64,000 nt of DNA, taken from the NCBI GenBank assembly GCA_017795025.1, contig CP051243.1, positions 124,001-188,000 on the forward strand, given 5' to 3'. The notes below the pieces were generated by a model. The model worked only from the letters and a program-made list of their open reading frames with translations. It had not been told where the DNA came from and did no database searches. Shown in pieces: positions 58,222 to 64,000 of this stretch (the first letter of the stretch is position 1; every line of letters starts with the position of its first letter). The stretch comes from Flavobacteriales bacterium (lineage in GTDB: Bacteria; Bacteroidota; Bacteroidia; Flavobacteriales; Schleiferiaceae). The translations under genes were made by a program, and so were the position numbers.

Positions 58222-61011
58222 TTATTGGATAACAATACGTTCTCTTTGTAACTGTCCATCCCTTTCAGTTTGGATCATGTATACTCCGGCAGGAATATCA
58301 TTCACATCAATGCTTAGATACTCTGAGCTACTTGCGCGGTTCATTGTACTTTCCAGGATGAGACTACCGCTTAGGTCATACATTTTAACGGTAGCATTAG
58401 ACTTGCCGTGACCGTTCCATTCAATGGTAATTTGATCATCGGCAGGATTAGGGTAAACCATTATTCCGGCTTGGAAAATAGGATTTGGTCCGACTGATAC
58501 ATTGTTTTGAACCGATACCTTTTTAGTGGTGTATAAACGGTATTCGCCAGGTTGTAGGTTAATACTTGCATTTACATTACCTACGTTAATGCTATCGCCA
58601 CTAAAGTACTCATACCACCATCCTGTGGATTGGAAGTTAGGGTCGATGTTTTGGGCTACCACATCAAAGTTTCCTAATACCGTAGCGTCAAAATCACTGT
58701 GATCGAGGTTGATGCGCTTGGTAGCACCATTTAAACTGTAACGGTAATTATTACTGTTAAAGGTTGGGTTTTGAACTCGTAAGTTGATAATCTCAGAGGT
58801 GATGTTGTATAAGCGGGCACGATTTACATCATTCTGGTAGTTCCAACGAATCGGCTTATTACATACTCTACATGGGTCGTTAATACCCACATCGTAACCC
58901 AGTTCGCCAAACTGCCAAAGCATTTTTGGTCCGGGTACAAAGTAGAGGAACAAGGAGGTAAGTTCTTTACGGGCTAAGGCTGTGGCCAATACTTGGGTAT
59001 CGTAATTACCAGATGAGTTACCAAAGTTCTTCAAACGATAAAGGATTCGTTCTTCATCATGACTTTCTTGATAACCTACCAAATGCTTATAGGTCCAACC
59101 GCGCTGAGAGTGAAATACTCCTGAGAAGTTGGAGGAAGAAACCCAGCCCATAGCCGCTTCGCTATAATCGTGATTATGGTTGCCCCAAAGCATAAAGCCC
59201 TGATCCGATAAAGCTTTCTCCTCGGCATTATCAGCAAAGTGCTCTAATATCATATAAGAGTTAGGGTTGGCACTTTCCATTTGACTTTTAAGACGGTTTA
59301 GAATATCTACCCGACTTTGGTCGTACTGTCCCCAAGCGCCTACATTACCCAAGGTGTTATTTTGGGTGAACCCTTTCGAAAGGTCCATTCGGTATCCGTC
59401 TACCTTGTATTCGTCAACCCAATACTTTACAATGCGTTCGCAAAAATCCTTTGTTGCTTGAGACTCGTGATCAAAATCGAAGCCTACGTTAAAATCATGT
59501 TTTGGATCTACGTTCATCCAAGGGTTTTGGGGGGTGGGCTTGCCGTACTGACCAGCAGTTGGATCAAAGTAAAGTTGTACTAAAGGACTTTGACCAAAAG
59601 CATGGTTAAGCACGACATCAATAAGTACTGCGATGCCTCTGCTGTGGCAAGCATCTACAAACTCCTTGAATTTTTCGGGGGTTCCATAATACTTATCTAA
59701 GGCCATATGGAAGCTAGGGTTGTACCCCCAACTTTCGTTGCCCTCAAATTCATTAACCGGCATCAACTCAATCGCATTAATGCCCAAGCGCTGTAAGTAG
59801 TCGAGGGTGTCGATTAAGGTTTGATAATTATGCGCGGCCACAAAATCGCGAATCAACAATTCGTAGATAATCAGTTCGTCTTTTGCGGGCGGAGTGAAGT
59901 TGGGATTTTGCCAGTTGTAAGGCTGACGATCCATTTCAATTAATGTGGCAATTCCGGTCGTTTTTCCCGTGGGGTAGGCGGGTAAGTTTGGCCAGGTAGC
60001 CGCATCAACAAAAGGATCATTCCAAGGGTCTAAAATAAGCTCAGAATAAGGGTCGGCTACCTTAATCTCGCCGTCTACCCAATATTGAAAGGCGTAAAAA
60101 TCACCTGGGTTTAAGCTATCAATGGTAATCCACCAATCGCTGCCATTAGGATCCTTCTTCATGAAGTAATCTGGATGCGGTTGCCAATCGTTGAAGTCCC
60201 CAATTACATAAACGTAGTTTTTAAAGGGGGCATGGAATTTCAAGGTGATTTGACTAGGACTATCATAGTTAATTCCTAATTCAGCACCAGCAGGTACAGC
60301 TTGGGTTTGCACCGCTCCATTAACTACATAGTATACTGTATCTCTTACGGTGGTGCTGCCATCATCGGCAACCAACTCTACGGTATGTAAGCCGGCCGAG
60401 CCTGCCGCAAAGGTGGCATTAATGCTGCGGGCACTAGTTACAGAGCTTTTTAAAACGCCATTGTCATAGATGTCGATGTCGGCATCTAAACTAGTGGCAG
60501 CGCTAAAGGAAAGGTTTTGACCACTAGTGGCAATTTGAGTGCTCGAAGGACTTAAGAAGGCGGCAAGTAAACCAGCATTAGCGGGGTATATAGGATAGAA
60601 GATATCGCTGCCATCTGCGGCGCGACCTACATTGTTTCCTTGAGCATCACGAAATACAAAGGATAATTCGGTTACTACCGTACCCGCTGCAACATTGTAA
60701 AAGGTCGGAATATGATAGGTAATGGTATGCTTGTTATTCCCGATGGGAGTCATCACCACATTAGGGTCGGCAGTGCCCCAATTACCTTGTACATTTTGCC
60801 AGTTACCAGGACCTCCGGCTTGAGTAATGATACCAGTGTGAGCATATACCGGAACAAACCCGGTAAGCGCGCCATTGCCTTCGGTGGCATCAAAGGTGAT
60901 GGTTACGGTGTCGTTTTGCGTGGGGAACGCTGGATCCACAGAAACTACCTGCGCCGACATAAAGGCGGGTAGTAATCCAAGCATCCAAAGCTTCATAATC
61001 TTCCAGTTCAT
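58222..61011 (-). CDS. Secreted GH13 alpha-amylase with T9SS type A sorting tail
   Basis: I chose the ATG at 61011, which gives a signal peptide (MNWKIMKLWMLGLLPAFMSA); the open frame upstream is not protein-like. Length 929. Domains in order: an N-terminal Ig-like segment (PAFPTQNDTVTITFDATEG), a region with GLHTVELVADDGST, an E-set/CBM48-like part (YVIGDFNDWQPHPDYF), the GH13 barrel (YELLIRDFVAAHNYQTL, GINAIELMPVNEFEGNESWG, AVLIDVVLNHAFGQS, the nucleophile Asp in VDGYRMDLSKGF, the acid Glu in MILEHFAD, GYQESHDEERILY), and a sorting tail (NPIFQAGIMVYPNPADDQIT to QRERIVIQ). It breaks down external starch or glycogen. Confidence 0.94.
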   Translation of the reverse strand: MNWKIMKLWMLGLLPAFMSAQVVSVDPAFPTQNDTVTITFDATEGNGALTGFVPVYAHTGIITQAGGPGNWQNVQGNWGTADPNVVMTPIGNNKHTITYHIPTFYNVAAGTVVTELSFVFRDAQGNNVGRAADGSDIFYPIYPANAGLLAAFLSPSSTQIATSGQNLSFSAATSLDADIDIYDNGVLKSSVTSARSINATFAAGSAGLHTVELVADDGSTTVRDTVYYVVNGAVQTQAVPAGAELGINYDSPSQITLKFHAPFKNYVYVIGDFNDWQPHPDYFMKKDPNGSDWWITIDSLNPGDFYAFQYWVDGEIKVADPYSELILDPWNDPFVDAATWPNLPAYPTGKTTGIATLIEMDRQPYNWQNPNFTPPAKDELIIYELLIRDFVAAHNYQTLIDTLDYLQRLGINAIELMPVNEFEGNESWGYNPSFHMALDKYYGTPEKFKEFVDACHSRGIAVLIDVVLNHAFGQSPLVQLYFDPTAGQYGKPTPQNPWMNVDPKHDFNVGFDFDHESQATKDFCERIVKYWVDEYKVDGYRMDLSKGFTQNNTLGNVGAWGQYDQSRVDILNRLKSQMESANPNSYMILEHFADNAEEKALSDQGFMLWGNHNHDYSEAAMGWVSSSNFSGVFHSQRGWTYKHLVGYQESHDEERILYRLKNFGNSSGNYDTQVLATALARKELTSLFLYFVPGPKMLWQFGELGYDVGINDPCRVCNKPIRWNYQNDVNRARLYNITSEIINLRVQNPTFNSNNYRYSLNGATKRINLDHSDFDATVLGNFDVVAQNIDPNFQSTGWWYEYFSGDSINVGNVNASINLQPGEYRLYTTKKVSVQNNVSVGPNPIFQAGIMVYPNPADDQITIEWNGHGKSNATVKMYDLSGSLILESTMNRASSSEYLSIDVNDIPAGVYMIQTERDGQLQRERIVIQ

Positions 61012-61097
61012 AGTAGTATAATTTGAGCCCCAAATTAATGAAAAAATGTATTCCTTTTTAGGTATTTTCGCGCTGTATCCCTTTAGGGGATTGGTTT

Positions 61098-61112
61098 GTG
61101 TCATTTTTACAC
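61098..61112. promoter_or_regulatory. Candidate alpha-glucan operator, amylase site
   Basis: GTGTCATTTTTACAC on the plus strand, followed by TTAA and preceded by TTT, so the 22-base context closely resembles the glgE site (TTTGTGT...TACACTTAAT). One half-site base differs (GTGTC). It lies 87 bases before the amylase ATG (minus strand) and 150 bases before rdgB. The remainder of the 251-base gap shows no gene. Confidence 0.6.
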
Positions 61113-61262
61113 TTAATCCTAGAGCTGGCTTGAGTTTCGGGCAGAAGGCAGAAGTAATCTTTTTGCTTAAATCCCGACTTTCTTTCAAAATGAATGGGAA
61201 ATTTTAAGGCGAATTTTTTCTTAAAGTCCTTTCTTTGAAGCTCAAAATGCTCCTCTTTTACA

Positions 61263-61838
61263 ATGGAATTGATTTTTGCTTCTCACAACGAAAACAAGAC
61301 CCGCGAAATACGGGACCTTTTACCTCAATATCAGATTCGCTCCTTACGCGATTTGGATTTTAGGGAGGAGATTCCAGAGACCGGAGATACCCTGCAAGAA
61401 AATGCGGCAATTAAAGCCGAGGTGATTTATAAGCAATTTGGTTTGCCGGTTTTTGCCGATGATACCGGTTTAATTGTTCCCAGTTTAGATGGAGCTCCTG
61501 GGGTTTACTCGGCTCGTTATGCTGGCCCCGAGGCGAATGCCCAAGCGAATATGAACTTGCTCCTCGAAACCTTAAAGTCGCAAACCGATCGCCAAGCTTA
61601 TTTCGAAACCTTAATCTGCTATATAGACGGTAAGGGCAAAAGTCATTTCTTTAGCGGACAGGTGGAAGGGGAAATTTTAGAAAGCCGCCGGGGAGAGGGA
61701 GGTTTTGGTTACGACCCCATTTTTAGGCCCAATGGCTATGAATTAAGTTTTGCGCAAATGGAGGCTTCCGAAAAAAATAAGATTAGTCACCGAGGTCGGG
61801 CCCTGGAGCGTTTTATTCAGTTTCTTCAGATAAGCTAA
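61263..61838 (+). CDS. rdgB: XTP/dITP diphosphatase (RdgB/HAM1 family)
   Basis: Removes non-canonical purine nucleotides (ITP, XTP and deoxy forms) from the pool. Length 191. Seen: FASHNENKTREIRDLL at the start, FADDTGLIVPSLDGAPGVYS, SARYAGPEA, EGEILESRRGEGGFGYDPIF and MEASEKNKISHRGRALERF, all standard substrate and metal positions. The 3' end overlaps convergently with rsmD by 26 bases. Confidence 0.97.
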   Translation: MELIFASHNENKTREIRDLLPQYQIRSLRDLDFREEIPETGDTLQENAAIKAEVIYKQFGLPVFADDTGLIVPSLDGAPGVYSARYAGPEANAQANMNLLLETLKSQTDRQAYFETLICYIDGKGKSHFFSGQVEGEILESRRGEGGFGYDPIFRPNGYELSFAQMEASEKNKISHRGRALERFIQFLQIS

Positions 61839-62367
61839 AGAAACTAAAGGCCACCTTACCGTATTTACGGAGCTCGTAAAAATTTTCTAATTCCGAAAGG
61901 TCCGTTTCACGGTCGTGTTCAATCACTAAAAAGCCATCTTCCGCTAAAAGCTTTTTAAAGAAGACTTGGTCTACGAGGTTTTGGTAGTCGCTGTAATCGT
62001 AGGGCGGATCAGCAATAATTAAATCGTATTGTCGGTAATCGCGCTTTATAAAGTCCAGGGCTTCGGAGCGATGCATCTCTAATACCTCATCAAAACCTAA
62101 ACTCTGACTAGTCTTCTCAATAAAGTTGCAGCATTTTGGGTTTTGATCGACCGCCGTAATCGAAGTACATCCTCGACTGGCAAACTCATACGATAGGTTC
62201 CCGGTCCCAGCAAAAAGATCTAAGACGCTTATTTCCTCAAAGTAGAAGTGATTATTCAGAATATTGAATAAGGCCTCTTTAGCGAAATCGGTAGTCGGTC
62301 GAACTGGAAGGTTGAGGGGAGCTTTTATAAACTTGCCTCTGAATTTTCCGCTAATAATGCGCGTCAT
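61813..62367 (-). CDS. rsmD: 16S rRNA guanine-966 N2-methyltransferase
   Basis: A 184-residue SAM-dependent enzyme. Seen: the start MTRIISGKFRGKFIKAP, RPTTDFAKEALFNIL, the SAM loop VLDLFAGTGNLSYEFASRG, and the N-methylation motif LIIADPPYDYSDY. The start shares ATGA with the DUF3822 gene upstream, a frequent pairing in Bacteroidota. The last 26 bases overlap the end of rdgB on the other strand. Confidence 0.95.
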   Translation of the reverse strand: MTRIISGKFRGKFIKAPLNLPVRPTTDFAKEALFNILNNHFYFEEISVLDLFAGTGNLSYEFASRGCTSITAVDQNPKCCNFIEKTSQSLGFDEVLEMHRSEALDFIKRDYRQYDLIIADPPYDYSDYQNLVDQVFFKKLLAEDGFLVIEHDRETDLSELENFYELRKYGKVAFSFFSLSEETE

Positions 62368-63221
62368 AAAATACCTAGAAGATTAATGTTTTCCCGCATT
62401 TCCTTTTCGCTTATCATGGGTGAAAGCTTGAAATTAGAAGGGATGGGCAAATCCTTTACATCCGAAATGTATCGGTCCAAGAGCTGTCGAAGCTTATCGC
62501 CTTTAAGGCTGTGGCCACCGATTTTTAATTGCAATTCGGTGGGTAAAAATCGATTCTGCTCCAAGCAGTATAAGATAAAGTAAAGGAGATCCTCTTCGGT
62601 TTGATATTCAAACTTATTGTACCACTGTAGCTTAGCCTTGTTGGCCAGAAAGAAGTCTGCTTCCGTTTTATCCACATAGAGAATTCCACTGAAATCACCT
62701 TTGGGGAAAAGTTGATGTAAGGCCTCAATGGCGGTGGACTGATGATGCACTAGGGCTTGGGGAAAGCGCTTTTTAATCCAGTCGATTATTTCGACCGGTA
62801 AGGCGTGAATCAATATGGATTCGCTCCCTACCCAATGGTCGGTATATATATGATCTCCTTTTTGCAGCTTGGCGGTATAGGATAGTAAGGTTTGACCTTC
62901 TCCTTTTTGGTAGAGATGCTCCGGTACCAAACTAAATTTCTGGAAATTAACCAAGCAGCGAATTCCTTGGCAAAGGTCAACCTGCACTGGAATTTGATCC
63001 AAGCACTGTTCAAAACGTGCGATAAGCTTGGAATAACTTTTCTCGCTAGGCCAATGGGCGTGGGCCGAAAGACGAATATCTTGCTTGTTTCCGGAAGCGA
63101 TAATAATGGAAAAGCCTGTCTTGGACAGGCTTAACACGGAGTGAAAATCTTTGAGCGATTCGCGGTTTAAGCCTTGGTCGACTTTGAGCGAGAGCTCAAT
63201 TGTATTATTTCCAGTTACCAC
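62364..63221 (-). CDS. DUF3822 family protein
   Basis: A 285-residue cytoplasmic protein. The pattern and neighbourhood fit DUF3822: two similar halves with actin-like ATPase fold strands (FHSVLSLSKTGFSIIIASG, FSGILYVDKTEADFFLANK), TDHWVGSESILIHALPVE, ALVHHQSTAIEAL, and the end FKLSPMISEKEMRENINLLG. Function is unknown; the family almost always adjoins rsmD. It shares ATGA with rsmD and overlaps the upstream gene by 17 bases, so three genes form one unit. Confidence 0.85.
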   Translation of the reverse strand: MVTGNNTIELSLKVDQGLNRESLKDFHSVLSLSKTGFSIIIASGNKQDIRLSAHAHWPSEKSYSKLIARFEQCLDQIPVQVDLCQGIRCLVNFQKFSLVPEHLYQKGEGQTLLSYTAKLQKGDHIYTDHWVGSESILIHALPVEIIDWIKKRFPQALVHHQSTAIEALHQLFPKGDFSGILYVDKTEADFFLANKAKLQWYNKFEYQTEEDLLYFILYCLEQNRFLPTELQLKIGGHSLKGDKLRQLLDRYISDVKDLPIPSNFKLSPMISEKEMRENINLLGIL

Positions 63222-63816
63222 TTAAAGTTGGTTCGTTCATATTACCTACCTGGAGGGCGTAGTCTTCATCGATATACTGACTATACTTATCTAATACATC
63301 GAAGAAAATTGAGGTATTTGGGGCACGTGCTTCAAAAACAGGAACTACTATGTCGTTCACGTCTAGTTTTCCAGCTTGCACTTCAAATTCATGTTTCTTT
63401 TCTGTGAAAGGAATGTACCGCAAGCTTTCGGGGTCGAAATCAGGACCAAACAACTTTTCTTTCACCGATTCATAACCCAAGATTCGGGTAATGATGGTGT
63501 CTTTAGTCATTTCTTGCTGGTAAGTTTCATTATAGTATAAGAAGCTCGAGTCCTTCCGTGAAACGATGGCCGCCTTGCCAGTATCAACAAAGGCAATCAC
63601 CGCATTTAAATCAGCCGCAAAGCTGCGGTATTCCGTACGGTAAGCTTTTTGAACATCACGAATTTGCTCTAACTTGGCTTTAGTAGCATCGTAACGACGC
63701 TCTTTCAATTTTTCGAAATTAATCGGATCTTGAATTATGGAGTAAAGTCGGTAACCCAAGAAAAGGATTAAAAGAAAAAGACCAATTTTAATCAGCGTGG
63801 AAGTGGTTGAATTCAT
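63205..63816 (-). CDS. Membrane-anchored protein of unknown function
   Basis: A 203-residue protein with one N-terminal membrane helix (about 9-27, IKIGLFLLILFLGYRLYSI) and a periplasmic part. The helical segment RRYDATKAKLEQIRDVQKAYRTEYRSFAADL resembles the stalk after a type IV pilin-like helix, but I see no pilin cleavage site. The rest (FTEKKHEFEVQAGKLDVNDI, PVFEARAPNTSIFFDVL) is not a family I know. It is first in the unit with DUF3822 and rsmD (17-base overlap). Confidence 0.75.
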   Translation of the reverse strand: MNSTTSTLIKIGLFLLILFLGYRLYSIIQDPINFEKLKERRYDATKAKLEQIRDVQKAYRTEYRSFAADLNAVIAFVDTGKAAIVSRKDSSFLYYNETYQQEMTKDTIITRILGYESVKEKLFGPDFDPESLRYIPFTEKKHEFEVQAGKLDVNDIVVPVFEARAPNTSIFFDVLDKYSQYIDEDYALQVGNMNEPTLSGNWK

Positions 63817-63907
63817 TCTTTTTACGGACGTTTGGTGTTCGTGCTTGCGACAAAACTACAATTTTTTTTAGTTGGCAAACTTCTTTTTTCCACCCTACTT
63901 TTGAGGG

Positions 63908-64000
63908 ATGAACAAGGAATGGAAAAGGGCCTTTTATACTTACCTCAAGAGGGCTTTTCCGCATCAGCCAACTGCTGGGCAGCTTGAAGCTTTTAAACAG
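63908..64000 (+). CDS. Probable DNA helicase/ATPase, N-terminal start (partial)
   Basis: The ATG at 63908 opens a frame to the window edge, 31 residues. The segment FPHQPTAGQLEAFKQ resembles the PTxGQ entry of Bacteroidota RecD2/UvrD-like ATPases, which continue into a P-loop beyond the window. The rest is missing, so the call rests on a short match. Confidence 0.4.
   Translation, partial: MNKEWKRAFYTYLKRAFPHQPTAGQLEAFKQ

Noticed and set aside
61012-61188. N-terminal extension of the amylase
   Set aside because: The ATG at 61011 starts a proper signal peptide. The extension covers the operator region and is not protein-like.
1-64000. CRISPR arrays, tRNA or rRNA genes, insertion sequences, prophage
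   Set aside because: No regularly spaced repeats, T-loop motifs, transposase motifs or terminal inverted repeats were seen by eye; a scan with dedicated models would be needed to exclude a degenerate copy.

Overview
The window is one stretch of a bacterial chromosome from the Bacteroidota, most likely a marine member of the Flavobacteriales. The evidence is five secreted proteins with type IX secretion (T9SS) C-terminal signals, a gliding-motility-associated C-terminal domain, promoters with the Bacteroidota -7 element TAnnTTTG instead of sigma70 boxes, weak Shine-Dalgarno signals, and families typical of the phylum (DUF4476, DUF4920, DUF3822, split metH, DnaE with fused proofreading domain). 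I saw no rRNA, tRNA, CRISPR, insertion sequence or prophage. Genes are dense, and same-strand neighbours often share ATGA or TAATG.

Layout. 1-5.2 kb: Nif3 end, coiled-coil protein, TPR protein, lgt, DUF192, YciI-like protein, NlpC/P60 lipoprotein. 5.4-16.4 kb, mostly minus strand: M1 peptidase, epimerase, T9SS cargo, NUDIX, a DUF4920/cytochrome/mnmD cluster, and ilvE on the plus strand. 16.6-25.3 kb: a methionine/SAM block with metK under a SAM-II-type leader and a metH1-metH2-metF operon under a SAM-I riboswitch. 25.4-37.4 kb: PhoH, pckA, a saccharopine dehydrogenase-like enzyme, the rpsP-rimM-trmN6 operon, a patatin, and a histidine kinase/LytTR regulator pair. 37.4-47.6 kb: an alpha-glucan block with GH31, a free-standing glycogen-binding-type domain, UspA, an HD protein, and the glgE-maltokinase-glgB operon. 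47.6-57.5 kb: T9SS cargo, rsgA, dnaE, trxA, DUF58, alkaline phosphatase. 57.6-64 kb: an orphan small protein, a secreted GH13 amylase, rdgB, rsmD, DUF3822, a membrane-anchored orphan and the start of a probable helicase.

Two regulatory themes stand out. First, two structurally different SAM riboswitch classes lie about 1 kb apart and control both halves of the methionine cycle; the metK one has a visible 10-bp anti-aptamer partner. Second, a 15-bp inverted repeat GTGTA-N5-TACAC, followed by TTAR on one strand in four of five copies, occurs upstream of glgE, GH31, the small glycogen-binding-type protein and the secreted amylase, and in a one-mismatch form upstream of pckA. At glgE it fills the spacer of a perfect TTTG-N19-TAATTTTG promoter, which suggests a repressor-controlled alpha-glucan/gluconeogenesis regulon whose regulator is not encoded here. 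The GlgE operon has maltokinase but no trehalose synthase beside it, so the origin of its maltose is open; the secreted amylase and GH31 enzyme, which carry the same operator, are candidates.
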